Below, one piece after another: positions 34,572 to 44,093 of a DNA stretch of 64,000 bases (its first letter is position 1; each line of letters opens with the position of its first letter). The notes under the pieces were generated by a model that was not told the origin of the DNA, ran no database searches, and saw only the letters and a program-made list of their open reading frames with translations. The stretch spans positions 1 to 64,000 of the forward strand of contig NZ_FUXH01000007.1 of assembly GCF_900167225.1 (NCBI RefSeq), written 5' to 3'. The stretch is from Porphyromonas crevioricanis. GTDB lineage: Bacteria > Bacteroidota > Bacteroidia > Bacteroidales > Porphyromonadaceae. A program made the position numbers and the translations under genes.

Positions 34572-35057
34572 TCAAAGAACTTTAGCAAGAGTTGCCTCCA
34601 AGTCGGACATAGGCAAGTTGCCCATTGTCTGAATAGGGGTCCCCTTAACAGGTACGAAGAGGAGCATAGGAATACTGCTTACGCCAAAATGACGTGCCAA
34701 TTCGCCTTCCTTATCTACATCGATTTTGTAGATGACCAACTTGTCTGCATATTTCTTTGCCAGTTCATTGAGCTTGGGGCTCAACTGCCGGCAAGGGCCA
34801 CACCAGTCGGCATAGAAATCAATAATAGCAGGCTTGTTTCCTTTATATACAAAAGTCTTTGGATTTGCTTTGAAGTCATAGACTTGCTCCTGCATCTGCT
34901 TGCCGTCTATGTAGTGCACATTGGTGGGCGTACCTTCTTTCTCTTTTGCATCGACAGATTTGGAAGAGCGACCTCCACATGAAGCCAACACAATACCTCC
35001 GGAGAGAAACAGACCTAAGGCAAAAACGAGAATCTTGTTCGTGAACTTTGCTTTCAT
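34572..35057 (-). CDS. Lipid-anchored periplasmic thioredoxin
   Basis: 161 residues from ATG at 35057 (MKAKFTNKILVFALGLFLSG), giving a lipoprotein signal ending IVLASC; a TTG further upstream is rejected. The thioredoxin domain (about 60-160) has DFYADWCGPCRQLSPKL with the standard CGPC active site and the cis-Pro segment GVSSIPMLLF. CGPC typifies reducing thioredoxins; anchored in the envelope it could reduce or shuffle disulfides of exported proteins, or resist oxidative stress. The partner reductase is not in the window. Confidence 0.9.
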   Translation of the reverse strand: MKAKFTNKILVFALGLFLSGGIVLASCGGRSSKSVDAKEKEGTPTNVHYIDGKQMQEQVYDFKANPKTFVYKGNKPAIIDFYADWCGPCRQLSPKLNELAKKYADKLVIYKIDVDKEGELARHFGVSSIPMLLFVPVKGTPIQTMGNLPMSDLEATLAKVL

Positions 35058-35211
35058 ACAACTGATATTGGTTTGAATATTACATACTGAATACAAAACC
35101 AAAATTCGAAGTTTTTTGTTGGGTCGAGACAAAACTTTTCTCCATTAGCAAAAGAAATCGAAGTTGCCCCCTCAACCATCCAAAGCTTTCTCAGAACTTA
35201 GAATTTATGGG

Positions 35212-35248
35212 AATAAACAAAAGGCACATCACCCACCGATGATGCGCC
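35212..35248 (-). terminator. Terminator of the tRNA-Glu/rpsT operon
   Basis: On the minus strand GGCGCATCA pairs with TGATGTGCC (one G-T pair), followed by TTTTGTTTATT. It starts about 42 bases beyond the distal tRNA-Glu. Confidence 0.75.
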
Positions 35249-35290
35249 AACTCTCGTCTTTCAAAAGACTGAGATCCCTCTCTAACCTCG

Positions 35291-35362
35291 TAGCCCATAG
35301 GGGAATCGAACCCCTCTTTTCAGAATGAAAATCTGACGTCCTAACCGATAGACGAATGGGCC
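35291..35362 (-). tRNA. tRNA-Glu (TTC), distal copy
   Basis: 72 bases. Acceptor GGCCCAT/ATGGGCT (first pair G-T), D arm GTCT...GGAC, anticodon stem TCAGA/TCTGA with loop TTTTCAT (anticodon TTC), T arm AGGGG TTCGATT CCCCT. CCA not encoded. Identical to the copy at 35696. Confidence 0.96.
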
Positions 35363-35410
35363 AACGAAAACTTTCTATTTGTAATCCTTCTTTCGGATTC
35401 TCAGAGGCTC

Positions 35411-35665
35411 TCAGGCCATTCTTGCGATCTGTCTAGCCAACTTGGACTTCAAGTTTGCAGCCTTGTTCTTGTGGATGATGTTACGCTTAGCCAGCTTATC
35501 CAACATAGAACTCATGCTCGGCAACAGCTTTTCTGCCTCTGCACGATCCTCCAACTTTCGGAATGCATATACAGCGTTGCGCGTTGTACGAGCATAGTAA
35601 CGGTTGTGGAGGCGACGGCTCTTGGTCTGACGAATCCTCTTAATGGATGACTTATGATTTGCCAT
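35411..35665 (-). CDS. rpsT: 30S ribosomal protein S20
   Basis: 84 residues, the usual S20 length. [32 protein letters not shown] and the C-terminal [21 protein letters not shown] match the family. S20 is a primary 16S rRNA binding protein. The gene lies between two identical tRNA-Glu genes on the same strand, 30 and 48 bases away, with one promoter upstream (35818), so tRNA and mRNA are probably cut from one transcript. Confidence 0.97.
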   Translation of the reverse strand: MANHKSSIKRIRQTKSRRLHNRYYARTTRNAVYAFRKLEDRAEAEKLLPSMSSMLDKLAKRNIIHKNKAANLKSKLARQIARMA

Positions 35666-35695
35666 ACTTTATCCTTATTCTTTTTTGTTATTCTG

Positions 35696-35767
35696 TAGCC
35701 CATAGGGGAATCGAACCCCTCTTTTCAGAATGAAAATCTGACGTCCTAACCGATAGACGAATGGGCC
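35696..35767 (-). tRNA. tRNA-Glu (TTC), promoter-proximal copy
   Basis: Same 72 bases as the distal copy. It begins about 43 bases after the predicted transcription start. Confidence 0.96.
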
Positions 35768-35817
35768 AAACCAGCAGCTAATACTTCACCCAATCGAGTA
35801 GAAGCGTTTAGCGACTG

Positions 35818-35847
35818 CAAAGATACTGTAATTCTGCAAACCTGCAA
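35818..35847 (-). promoter_or_regulatory. Promoter of the tRNA-Glu/rpsT/tRNA-Glu operon
   Basis: On the minus strand, TTG (35845-35847), 19 bases, then TATCTTTG (35818-35825): a full Bacteroidota promoter match. Confidence 0.82.
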
Positions 35848-36271
35848 TACCTACCCGAACTTTTATACACATAAAATACATCTCAAGACATCTAAAAGCA
35901 TGATCTTCAACGGACATTCACAGCGTTGCAGAAAAACAAATCTCCGATCTTGCTCGGAAGCCCCTCCTAGCACAAAGCAATCAAACCTGGCAGGAAAAGG
36001 AGAGGGCATGCTCTCTCTTTTCCGGACTATTGCATGAAATAACGGCTGCATGCTTCGGCATCAAGCACAACGATGAAATAAGTTCGTGGGATAGGGGAAC
36101 AGAGAGGCATTCCAGAGTCTTTCTCAAAAGCTCCATATATAGCTCCATTATAGCTACTCTGTCGTGCAGGGAGACATCCTCGATTCTTCTGGCAAATCCA
36201 TAAATACACGACACTAGTCCGTGGCCCTTCAGTCAACAACAGAGAGGCTAATCCACGGCAAATCTATATAT
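35848..36271. other. Intergenic region without a supported gene
   Basis: About 420 bases between the tRNA-Glu promoter and the ferredoxin terminator. Short minus-strand frames exist, but their composition is not protein-like and no family is recognised. A local inverted repeat, GGAGAGGGCATGCTCTCTC, lies near 36000. Otherwise nothing seen. Confidence 0.5.
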
Positions 36272-36321
36272 AACACAAGAGACATCCCGCTACAAAACTC
36301 TGTAGGGATGTCTCTTGTGTT
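36272..36321 (-). terminator. Long hairpin after the ferredoxin gene
   Basis: AACACAAGAGACATCC pairs perfectly with GGATGTCTCTTGTGTT (16 bp), extended by CTACA/TGTAG after a two-base bulge. It lies 26 bases beyond the ferredoxin stop. The T tract on the minus strand is weak (ATATATAG), so RNA-end protection is also possible. Confidence 0.7.
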
Positions 36322-36346
36322 TCTCTGTAAGACAGATGGACGGGGC

Positions 36347-36514
36347 TTATGCCTGATGGATAGCCTCAGAGGGGCAGATACCGGCACATGTGCCACAATC
36401 TGTGCATACGTTCGGGTCGATCTTATAGATATCGCCCTCAGAGATAGCAGATACTGGACATTCATCTATGCAGCTACCGCATGCAACGCAGTCTTCTGAA
36501 ATTACGTAAGCCAT
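36347..36514 (-). CDS. 2[4Fe-4S] ferredoxin
   Basis: A 55-residue frame beginning MAYVISEDCVACGSCIDECP and ending CPSEAIHQA. Two CxxCxxCxxxCP motifs (CVACGSCIDECP and CTDCGTCAGICP) give eight Cys for two 4Fe-4S clusters, the clostridial/Bacteroides low-potential ferredoxin. It carries electrons for anaerobic enzymes such as pyruvate:ferredoxin oxidoreductase. The gene is monocistronic, with a full promoter at 36566 and a strong hairpin after it, consistent with an abundant protein. Confidence 0.95.
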   Translation of the reverse strand: MAYVISEDCVACGSCIDECPVSAISEGDIYKIDPNVCTDCGTCAGICPSEAIHQA

Positions 36515-36565
36515 GATTTTTTCCTTGTTTTAGTTTGGTGATACAATACTTATGGTTTTCTACCG

Positions 36566-36595
36566 CAAAGGTAATACAAGAATCGAGAATACCAA
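36566..36595 (-). promoter_or_regulatory. Ferredoxin promoter
   Basis: On the minus strand, TTG (36593-36595), 19 bases, then TACCTTTG (36566-36573). Full consensus match; leader of about 45 bases. Confidence 0.83.
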
Positions 36596-36687
36596 CAAGT
36601 AGGTATACAAAGAGACAAAAAAGTAATGAACAAAAGGCTATCGAGAATCAGGTATAAGCAAAAGAAGGATGCATAAAAAACTATAAG

Positions 36688-37809
36688 TCAGAATAATACA
36701 TCTCCTTTCTTCCAGAGAATCTCCAACAAACGAGGAAATGCATAAATAGGTAGATCGTCTACCATTATGAGCTGATATGGAGGGTAATCGTCCAAACAAG
36801 AGGTCTCCAAATCGGCTTCGGCTCGATAAAGACGGGCATGGATACGCTGATGCGTAAGCACGTGCGTCTCAACAGAGGTATATCCTTTCGGCTCCAAACT
36901 CGGGAAAGACCTCTTCAGACTGACAAAAGAATCGGAAGCCAGAAAATCTGCCGGCTCCATAGCTACAGGAGTCTCTACCAACAAAGGCTGATATAGCCCT
37001 TGCCAAATATCTCCGCCCCCCCGACGACCGAGTAACATCAAAGGAGAAGCAGAGCGACTGTCTCGCACATCTATATAATGGAAGTAACGATCTCGCAACT
37101 GTCGTTTAGGTGATTTCAGTGGCAATTCTTCGGCAGTACCCAGCTTTTGCGCCAAACAAAAGTCTGCGACAGGGCAGTCGGAGCAACGAGGAGAGACTGG
37201 CAAACAAACCGTGGCCCCCAGCTCCATGGTAGCATTATTAAAGAGCCTCGGATGCTCCCTATCCAAGAGCAGATCGGCCAGACGATCTACCTCTTTTTTC
37301 CCTTGAGGGCTATCCACAGGCAAAGGGAGAGCGAAAAGGCGACTCACAACCCTCTGCACATTTCCGTCCACCGCTACAAAAGGCAAGTCATAGGCAAAAG
37401 AGAGAATAGCAGCAGCCGTATAGGGGCCTATACCAGGCAAAGCCAACAGTTTTTTGCGATCGGCAGGTAAGCTGCCACCATACTCCTGCAGCAAGCGTTG
37501 AGCCGCAACCCGAAGGTTACGCGCTCGAGAGTAATACCCCAAACCTTGCCAAAGCTTCAGCACTTGATCTTCATCGGCATCAGCCAAGTGAAAAACAGTA
37601 GGGAAAGCCTCGATAAACCGATGATAATAGGCAGTACCCTGCTCTACCCTCGTCTGCTGCAATATCACCTCACTCAACCAGATAAAATAAGGGTTTGCAG
37701 TCTCTCGCCAAGGCAATGGTCGATGATCTCGCTCGTACCAGCCGATCAGGCTGCGACGAAAAAGGGCTGTGGCCACGCTTTCGTCAGGTAGACAAGATAG
37801 AGACGGCAT
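36688..37809 (-). CDS. mutY: A/G-specific adenine DNA glycosylase
   Basis: 373 residues. The HhH-GPD core has [18 protein letters not shown] (catalytic Glu), [17 protein letters not shown] (helix-hairpin-helix) and [13 protein letters not shown] (catalytic Asp). The iron-sulfur loop is [17 protein letters not shown] (C-x6-C-x2-C-x5-C), intact. A C-terminal NUDIX-like domain recognises 8-oxoG ([21 protein letters not shown]). MutY removes A opposite 8-oxoG. The chosen start at 37809 overlaps the 3' end of pfkA by 26 bases, suggesting coupling; a slightly later start is possible. Confidence 0.95.
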   Translation of the reverse strand: MPSLSCLPDESVATALFRRSLIGWYERDHRPLPWRETANPYFIWLSEVILQQTRVEQGTAYYHRFIEAFPTVFHLADADEDQVLKLWQGLGYYSRARNLRVAAQRLLQEYGGSLPADRKKLLALPGIGPYTAAAILSFAYDLPFVAVDGNVQRVVSRLFALPLPVDSPQGKKEVDRLADLLLDREHPRLFNNATMELGATVCLPVSPRCSDCPVADFCLAQKLGTAEELPLKSPKRQLRDRYFHYIDVRDSRSASPLMLLGRRGGGDIWQGLYQPLLVETPVAMEPADFLASDSFVSLKRSFPSLEPKGYTSVETHVLTHQRIHARLYRAEADLETSCLDDYPPYQLIMVDDLPIYAFPRLLEILWKKGDVLF

Positions 37810-38764
37810 TCACCAAATCCCGATTTATAGCCTTGTCTCCCTTGATAGCTCTGCTAAAAGGGACATAGACAAGCTGGCTGTTCTTAATTCCGATCATCAC
37901 ATTCCGCTGCCCTTCTATCAGGGCCGTGATAGCAGCAATACCCATCCGACTGGCTAAGATACGGTCTGTGGCAGAAGGGCTGCCTCCTCGCTGTATATGT
38001 CCCAAGATCGTGACACGCACATCGAACTCCGGATACAGCTCTCGCACTCGCCGAGCAACCCCTATGGCTCCTCCGGTCACTTCACTCTCAGCTACTAACA
38101 CGATGCTGCTATTCTTGGTCTTGCGCAAGCCCTGCTTGAGAGTTCGTGTCAACTCGTCGGGGCCAATAGCACACTCCGGTATCACAGCCGCTTCCGCACC
38201 CGTGGCTATAGCTCCATTGAGAGCAAGGAAGCCGGCATCTCGCCCCATCACTTCCACTATAAAGAGTCTGTCGTGAGACGAAGCTGTATCTCTAATCTTA
38301 TCCACAGCCTCCATTATCGTGTCCAAAGCAGTGGTATAGCCAATGGTAATATCCGTACCATAGAGATCATTGTCGATTGTACCGGGCAGGCCGACCACTG
38401 GATAATTATATTCGGCAGACAGGGCTGCGGCTCCACGCAAAGATCCATCTCCTCCGATTACGACCAGCGCATCAATACCTTCACTCTTGAGTGTTTCGTA
38501 AGCCTTTTTCCTACCCTCCGGAGTAGTAAATTCGTCGCAGCGAGCTGTTCGCAAAATCGTACCTCCACGCTGGATGATATTACTCACATCTTCGGTATGA
38601 AACTCCCGTATTTCACCGGAAATCAGGCCACGAAATCCTCGATAAATCGCCTTTACCTGCATCCCCTCGGCTATAGCGGCACGGGTAACCGACCGGATGG
38701 CGGCATTCATACCCGGAGCATCACCTCCGGAAGTAAGCACACCTATACATTGAATCTTACTCAT
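37784..38764 (-). CDS. pfkA: ATP-dependent 6-phosphofructokinase
   Basis: 326 residues. [40 protein letters not shown] (catalytic Asp), [11 protein letters not shown] and [13 protein letters not shown] are all present. GGDGS (Gly rather than Asp after GGD) indicates ATP rather than pyrophosphate as phosphoryl donor. It commits fructose-6-phosphate to glycolysis. Transcribed with mutY downstream. Confidence 0.95.
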   Translation of the reverse strand: MSKIQCIGVLTSGGDAPGMNAAIRSVTRAAIAEGMQVKAIYRGFRGLISGEIREFHTEDVSNIIQRGGTILRTARCDEFTTPEGRKKAYETLKSEGIDALVVIGGDGSLRGAAALSAEYNYPVVGLPGTIDNDLYGTDITIGYTTALDTIMEAVDKIRDTASSHDRLFIVEVMGRDAGFLALNGAIATGAEAAVIPECAIGPDELTRTLKQGLRKTKNSSIVLVAESEVTGGAIGVARRVRELYPEFDVRVTILGHIQRGGSPSATDRILASRMGIAAITALIEGQRNVMIGIKNSQLVYVPFSRAIKGDKAINRDLVNAVSILST

Positions 38765-38791
38765 GATCGGATAATACTACATTTGTTTCTC

Positions 38792-38799
38792 CAAAGATA
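38792..38799 (-). promoter_or_regulatory. -7 element for pfkA-mutY
   Basis: TATCTTTG on the minus strand matches TAnnTTTG and would give a leader of about 20 bases. No TTG at the correct -33 distance. Confidence 0.45.
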
Positions 38800-38811
38800 A
38801 ACCTAAATGCA

Positions 38812-39330
38812 ATGAATCCAGAAGAAAGCTTCTCCGGAGAAACTTCTCCCGAAACATTTGAATTTGGAGAAAGGAACCTTTCTGCCTCTCGCTTGAGCTT
38901 AGGCAGAATAGTCGAATCTTTTCCCTGGACTGAATACTTCAATGCACTGGGAATAGAAGGGCAGTACCCGACCATCCTATACCAATCAGACAAAGCAGAA
39001 GCCGAGTTCGAGGAGCTGAGTGAACAACTTGCCTCATGGATCATCGATACAAACGCTTGGTATGCCTTTGATTTGTATTTCGGCAAAGTCTACACCCAGC
39101 CCGAGGGAGACAGAAGAGAGGAAATAAAAATGATCGAAGAACATCCGACCGGTAGATTACAAATAGAGCTACACCTGCCTGAGCCGAACGACGAGAAAGA
39201 AATCGAGCATCGGCCTCTGATAGAGGACATGCTCTGTTTGGCTATTGCCCGGCACCACGCTTCGGAGGAAGCTCACGGACACAAAGTGCAAATAGAAAGA
39301 ATAGGCAGCCGACTTTTTTGGTTGAGTTGA
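38812..39330 (+). CDS. Uncharacterised acidic cytoplasmic protein
   Basis: 172 residues from ATG at 38812, divergent from pfkA with a 47-base gap. No signal peptide, no membrane segment; acidic, with a Ser/Glu-rich first 30 residues that may be disordered. The middle has ESFPWTEYFNALGIEGQYPTI and NAWYAFDLYFGKVY, the end HRPLIEDMLCLAIARHHAS and VQIERIGSRLFWL. Codon pattern and composition are protein-like. I do not recognise the family, and there are no neighbours in an operon to suggest a role. A short terminator-like tail was not found; repeat copy C follows at 39563. Confidence 0.65.
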   Translation: MNPEESFSGETSPETFEFGERNLSASRLSLGRIVESFPWTEYFNALGIEGQYPTILYQSDKAEAEFEELSEQLASWIIDTNAWYAFDLYFGKVYTQPEGDRREEIKMIEEHPTGRLQIELHLPEPNDEKEIEHRPLIEDMLCLAIARHHASEEAHGHKVQIERIGSRLFWLS

Positions 39331-40016
39331 ACCTCCTCTTTTCCGAGCGATCTTGATTTGAGCCGGAGCAGTAGATACCCCAAGGTTATTTTGCACGAGC
39401 TCCTACTGAAAGCTCAAAATAACTCCCTTCGATAAAAATGTTATATTTCTCGCCATTCTGTTTATTTAAGTTTCTGTTTCAAGGAGTTTTTTCTACTCAA
39501 AACCGAGGTTTTTGGATTCGATTTTCTCACTCTTTTTTGATGTCCATAGGAGCGGTTTTTTGCTAACACGGGAGAGAACGAAAATTCTCTCCTGAGAAAA
39601 AAATTGCTCTCTCCTGTGTTAGCGAAATTTCTCTCAGGAGAAAAATTCGACCCTCTCAAAACGCCCTATCCATCGGCATTCCAGAGAGTCATCATGAGCA
39701 AAAAAAGAGAGGAATAAATTCGCTTGTCCATACAGCCTCTTTTCCCTCTATTTCTTCAGTTTTTGCGGCGAGAAGGAATTTACAAAACATATCAATTTCG
39801 GCCACAGAAAACAGTCTCTCAAGCCCTTTGCACGGGCTCCAAAATGGCAACTAAGACTTGCCCTTTTGTCGACTTTGCAGGATGCGGTAATCTTGAAAGC
39901 TTTGATATGGAGGATGCAGGGAAGGATACTTGTGGTATACGATCAAACCCGAATATCAAAAGTAATAGAGTGCCGTGCTGTACAACTCCCTCCTCTCAAA
40001 ATCCGTACAAGGGCTC
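39331..40016. other. Intergenic region holding repeat copy C and its flank
   Basis: No supported gene. Small frames rich in Ser-Pro-Val-Leu-Ala-Lys are translations of the dispersed repeat. The right flank to about 39950 resembles the flank of copy A. Confidence 0.6.
39563..39675 (+). repeat. Dispersed modular repeat, copy C
   Basis: 113-bp core from CTAACACGGGAGAGAACG to CGCCCTATCCATCGG, the same length and block order as copy A. CTAACACGGGAGAGA and TCTCTCCTGTGTTAG form an inverted repeat inside it. The flank further right (TTGCAGGATGCGGTAATCTTGAA, then GATATGGAGGATG) matches copy A at 11013-11060. Confidence 0.87.
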
Positions 40017-40057
40017 AAAAAAAGAAGGTACGCCACAACTCAGTGTCGTGGCATACC
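40017..40057 (-). terminator. aspA terminator
   Basis: On the minus strand GGTATGCCAC pairs with GTGGCGTACC (one G-T pair), followed by TTCTTTTTTT. It is 32 bases past the aspA stop. Confidence 0.85.
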
Positions 40058-40088
40058 CCCTCTTTCTTGTTTATTTTTTGCCTCTGAC

Positions 40089-41519
40089 TTATCGACGAGG
40101 TTTAATGTCGAGCTTCACCGGCTTGATCATATTCTCCGGGCTGAGTATTGTATCCAACTCTTCTTTGTTGAGAATACCATGCTCAAGTACCAAATCATAT
40201 ACACCACGGCCAGTCGCCATTGCTTCCTTGGCGATCTTGGTAGAATTTTTGTAGCCGATAATGGGGTTAAGGGCTGTCACGATACCTACACTATTCTTTA
40301 TATAGTTGGCACAGGTATCTCTGTTGGGCTCTATACCTACTATACAACGCTCACGCAGAGTATCGAAGCCATTCATCAGCAAGTCGGCACTCTCGAAGCA
40401 GCACTGGGCCATCACAGGCTCCATGGCGTTAAGCTCCATTTGAGCAGCATCTCCTGCCATCATCACGCACAAGTCATTCCCCATCACCTTGTAGCACACT
40501 TGGCTCATCACTTCGGGGATCACAGGGTTCACCTTACCGGGCATGATAGAAGAACCGGGTTGCATAGCCGGGATATTAAATTCGCCCAAACCACAGCGAG
40601 GACCGGAAGAGAGCAAACGGATATCGTTGCAAATCTTATTCACCTTTACAGCTAATCTTCTCAGAGCAGAGCTGTATCCGATCATCACAGAAGTATCGCT
40701 GGTGGCTCCTACCAAGTCGGCAGAGAGTTTGATGTCCCAACCGGTCACCTGACGCATGGCTTCGGTGCAATATTCGGCATACTTGGGTTCGGCACAAATA
40801 CCGGTTCCAATAGCCGTAGCACCCATATTCACCGTGAGAAACTCTTTTGCTGCATGCTCCAGATTTTCCACCTCATCGGAGAGGATAGAGGCAAATCCAT
40901 TGAAAGTCTGCCCCAATGTCATAGGCACAGCATCCTGCAACTGTGTACGACCCATCTTCAGCACATCGGTCATCTGTGCGGCCTTGTCACGAAGAGCACG
41001 GATAAGGGCTTCCAAATGAGGCATAAACTTCAAGTGAGTGGCATACAACCCCAAATGGATAGCCGTGGGATACGCATCATTGGTAGATTGAGACTCATTT
41101 ACATGGTCGTTAGGACTGAGATACTTAAACTCTCCGGGCTGATGCCCCATCAACTGGAGAGCTCGGTTACAGATCACCTCATTGGCATTCATATTGGTGG
41201 TCGTACCGGCTCCTCCCTGTATCATATCTACGGGGAAGTCTTTGTCGTGCTTACCTTCAGCCACTTCATGGCAGGCAGCCACAATAGCATCTTTCTGCTC
41301 GTCGCTGAGCAAGCCCAGGCGATGGTTAGCTATGGCGGCAGATTCTTTGGTCAGAGCCAATCCCTTGATAAACAAAGGATAATCGTTGAGATGGAAATTA
41401 CTGATCCTAAAATTTTCGATGCCACGCAGCGTTTGTACACCATAGAGAATATCATTGCTGATCTCTCTTTCGCCAATCAAATCGCTTTCAATGCGAGTGG
41501 ACTTGTTTTGCTGTTCCAT
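40089..41519 (-). CDS. aspA: Aspartate ammonia-lyase
   Basis: 476 residues from ATG at 41519 (MEQQNKSTRIESDLIGEREI); an upstream in-frame TTG falls on the promoter and is rejected. The fumarase/aspartase signature GSSIMPGKVNPVIPEV is intact, as are ESQSTNDAYPTA and MGRTQLQDAVPMTLGQ. The C-terminus GRGVYDLVLEHGILNKEELDTILSPENMIKP and overall form fit aspartase better than class II fumarase. It deaminates aspartate to fumarate, feeding fumarate respiration and succinate formation in an amino-acid-fermenting anaerobe. Confidence 0.92.
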   Translation of the reverse strand: MEQQNKSTRIESDLIGEREISNDILYGVQTLRGIENFRISNFHLNDYPLFIKGLALTKESAAIANHRLGLLSDEQKDAIVAACHEVAEGKHDKDFPVDMIQGGAGTTTNMNANEVICNRALQLMGHQPGEFKYLSPNDHVNESQSTNDAYPTAIHLGLYATHLKFMPHLEALIRALRDKAAQMTDVLKMGRTQLQDAVPMTLGQTFNGFASILSDEVENLEHAAKEFLTVNMGATAIGTGICAEPKYAEYCTEAMRQVTGWDIKLSADLVGATSDTSVMIGYSSALRRLAVKVNKICNDIRLLSSGPRCGLGEFNIPAMQPGSSIMPGKVNPVIPEVMSQVCYKVMGNDLCVMMAGDAAQMELNAMEPVMAQCCFESADLLMNGFDTLRERCIVGIEPNRDTCANYIKNSVGIVTALNPIIGYKNSTKIAKEAMATGRGVYDLVLEHGILNKEELDTILSPENMIKPVKLDIKPRR

Positions 41520-41564
41520 TACAAATAACTTTTTAGGTATTTTGCTTGCTGTTAGTTTATTCGG

Positions 41565-41572
41565 CAAATATA
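41565..41572 (-). promoter_or_regulatory. -7 element for aspA
   Basis: TATATTTG on the minus strand matches TAnnTTTG, about 46 bases before the ATG. No good TTG at -33. Confidence 0.5.
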
Positions 41573-42102
41573 ACCTTTATTTAGAAGCAGTAAGCCCTCA
41601 GAGAAGTTCCTTCCAATAAACCATAAAATGTCGATATGAAAGAGCAAACAGACATTTTATCACGATATGAAAACATTCCGCCACGATTAAAGACTCATAG
41701 GCCACAAAACCGGATATTTTTCTTTACTTTGCAAGAGTTACGAAACAACCTCCCCCGGTGTTTGCGAACACCCGATATTCCGGAGCCCTCGAAGATTCCG
41801 GAAAGTGGCAAGGATGGGTTGAGACTGTTGCATAATACAGCTCTCGTGGCGTTATTATCAGCATTCCGGGTTTGGGCAGACTCCTAAAACCCTCGTTCTC
41901 AACTTCTTCTTGACTGTCTCGCACTGCAAAGTCCGGCAAAAAGGCTACTGAAACAGCATTTTGGGGGTTCGTATAATGGACTCAAGGTTGCATTTCGTCG
42001 AAGGCCTTGGCCCCGGTAAGATCAAGCCTCTCGCAAAGGTCAGAAGCTTGAGGCAGAGTGTGGTTTCCGCTTATGTTTTGAATCATTCATAAAAAGCTTG
42101 TC
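41573..42102. other. Intergenic region upstream of the Omp28-like gene
   Basis: About 530 bases. A small ATG-initiated frame (41636-41887) and an opposing frame exist, but neither has recognisable or convincing composition. The last 150 bases probably form the leader of the gene at 42103; no -7 element was found. Confidence 0.45.
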
Positions 42103-44010
42103 ATGAAAAGAAAATTACAGACGTTTTTGCTGGGGTTGATTGCCTTGTGCTGCTTCCCCACCACAGTTTTTGCCCAACAACAGGATGAACTAAAAACTAC
42201 GGAGGGCTACTACTATCTTGGTTACGATGAGATAGAAAACCTCCAATACAGCAATGCTATGGGGTACGACAATATCAACTACATTACTTCGGTTGCGTTG
42301 GGTTCTATGTTCCCCTACACAAAGATCAAAGACTTTGTAGATGGTGGCGAAGCAGTCGGTGTGAGAATAGCGGTGGCTGTCCCCGTAAAGCAAGCTGAGG
42401 TTTTCATTATCGGCTGGCCTGATGATTTCGACAAAAAGAAAGCCAGCAAAATTGTCAATTTAGAAAAGGGATGGAACGAAATCATATTTGATACTCCTGT
42501 ACCTATCCCCTATAAAGAGCCTTTGACAATCGGCTATTTCTATCAACAGAAGCTACAGGAAAGCCCACAGATTATTCTCACGGATGGAAACTTGAGTACT
42601 GTAGAAGAAGCTACCCTGATCGCCTCAAATGGCAAAAAATTCAAGGGACAAGGACAAGCTGTCGGAGCCTTACACCAGCAGCTAATCCTGCGAGCTAAAC
42701 CTGAGATTACAGACAACTTGATCCAGCTGGCCAACATAAAAGTGAACCCGGTAGTTGTAAGCCAAAGTAACATTGGAATAAGTTTTGACATACAGAACTT
42801 CGGATCGAATAAGATCAACAAGCTTGATATTTCATATTTTGTAAATGGAGAGAAAGTACACAACGAGGCATACGAAACCGCAATCATGCCACGTGGATTT
42901 ACCTATCTGAAAGTTGCTTCTCTTAAAGCCAAGAATGGAGATAAACTCTCGATTAGGGTAAACAAAATCAACGACAAACCTAAGGATCTTCTCTTGAAGG
43001 AAATAGACATTGCGGGAGTTTTGCCGAAAGCATTCGACCGTGTAACTCTCATGGAGCAATTCTCCACAGAGATGTGTAGCAGCTGCCCCAAGGCTCACCA
43101 TTTGATCCATCAGGTACTAGAGAAGCCCAAATTTAGCCCCAAAGTGGCTTGGGCTGTACATCATGTAGGCTTTAAAACGGACAAATTCACCCTCGAAGAA
43201 AGTAATTCGCTCCTGCCTTTGTTTGGGGCTGCGCCTCCCTCTGCTCCGGCTATCATGTTGGATCGTATGAGTAGTAAGCTCAATACACGCTATACCTATC
43301 CAGCCCATTATCCAGGCAAAGAAGAAGCTACCTTGGAGGGATATATTACAGAAGCTCTCGAACGTCCGGCCGTAGTAAGTCTGGATGTGAAAGATACTTA
43401 TGTTGCCGAAAACCGAAAACTGAAGATAGAAATAGACGGACAGTCAGTGAAAGGATTCTTGGATCAAGACGATTGTTATATCAATGTCTATATAGTGGAA
43501 GACCATATCTATTCGGAAGACCAAAATGGTACCGGAACAAGCGCAACAACCGCAACCGGAAAAAATCCGATTTGGCACATGGGAGTTATCCGCCAATTTG
43601 TTACCCCGAAAGAAGGGATCAAACTTACTTTCGATGAAGCCGGAAACTTTAAATACAATACAGAAATAGACTTCAAGCAAGAATGGACCGGAGCTAATAC
43701 ACGCATTGTGGCTTTTGCTGCAAAAAAACTCCGGGACAATATATTGAAAACACCCGATGCTTGCGAAGTGTACAATGCTGCCAACAGACCTATCACAGCT
43801 TTCTTGGGTATCGAGGCTCCGGAGCAAACCGAAGTCAAAGTCTTCCCTCTCAAAGACAAGATTGTGGCCGAAGGTGAAAACGCCTCTATACAAGACGTCT
43901 ATACTATGGACGGCAGACGCATACAAAACGAAGGACTGTTGCCCGGCACATACATCGTGCGGATCCAGACCTCGAAAGGAACTTTTGCAAGAAAAATCAG
44001 AATAGACTAA
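42103..44010 (+). CDS. Omp28-related T9SS-secreted protein with CxxC motif
   Basis: 635 residues. Signal peptide MKRKLQTFLLGLIALCCFPT ending FAQQ. Residues about 35-200 are a beta-rich N-terminal domain. From about 310, VTLMEQFSTEMCSSCPKAHHLIHQV followed by WAVHHVGF is the Omp28-type thioredoxin-like segment with a CSSC pair, like a thiol-disulfide site. The C-terminal 60 residues (VKVFPLKDKIVAEGENASI, VYTMDGRRIQNEGLLPGTYIV, FARKIRID) are a T9SS sorting domain. The protein is therefore probably surface-exposed or released. Omp28 proteins are abundant Bacteroidota surface lipoproteins or cargo of unclear function; a redox role is inference from CxxC. Single-gene unit with terminator at 44094. 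Confidence 0.88.
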   Translation: MKRKLQTFLLGLIALCCFPTTVFAQQQDELKTTEGYYYLGYDEIENLQYSNAMGYDNINYITSVALGSMFPYTKIKDFVDGGEAVGVRIAVAVPVKQAEVFIIGWPDDFDKKKASKIVNLEKGWNEIIFDTPVPIPYKEPLTIGYFYQQKLQESPQIILTDGNLSTVEEATLIASNGKKFKGQGQAVGALHQQLILRAKPEITDNLIQLANIKVNPVVVSQSNIGISFDIQNFGSNKINKLDISYFVNGEKVHNEAYETAIMPRGFTYLKVASLKAKNGDKLSIRVNKINDKPKDLLLKEIDIAGVLPKAFDRVTLMEQFSTEMCSSCPKAHHLIHQVLEKPKFSPKVAWAVHHVGFKTDKFTLEESNSLLPLFGAAPPSAPAIMLDRMSSKLNTRYTYPAHYPGKEEATLEGYITEALERPAVVSLDVKDTYVAENRKLKIEIDGQSVKGFLDQDDCYINVYIVEDHIYSEDQNGTGTSATTATGKNPIWHMGVIRQFVTPKEGIKLTFDEAGNFKYNTEIDFKQEWTGANTRIVAFAAKKLRDNILKTPDACEVYNAANRPITAFLGIEAPEQTEVKVFPLKDKIVAEGENASIQDVYTMDGRRIQNEGLLPGTYIVRIQTSKGTFARKIRID

Positions 44011-44093
44011 ATCTCATTCCGATTTCATGCAACCGAATCACAGTTAGGAAGCGTCTCTCTATACAACCCCTCTCATTTACGACAAAAAGCCAA

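Noticed and set aside
35863-36214. Small minus-strand genes between tRNA-Glu and ferredoxin
   Set aside because: Short overlapping frames without signal, family or ordered composition.
39462-39659. Small protein gene in repeat C
   Set aside because: It is the repeat read on the minus strand; no conserved start or composition.
41636-41887. Small plus-strand gene upstream of the Omp28-like gene
   Set aside because: ATG present, but composition is not protein-like and an overlapping opposite frame looks equally plausible.
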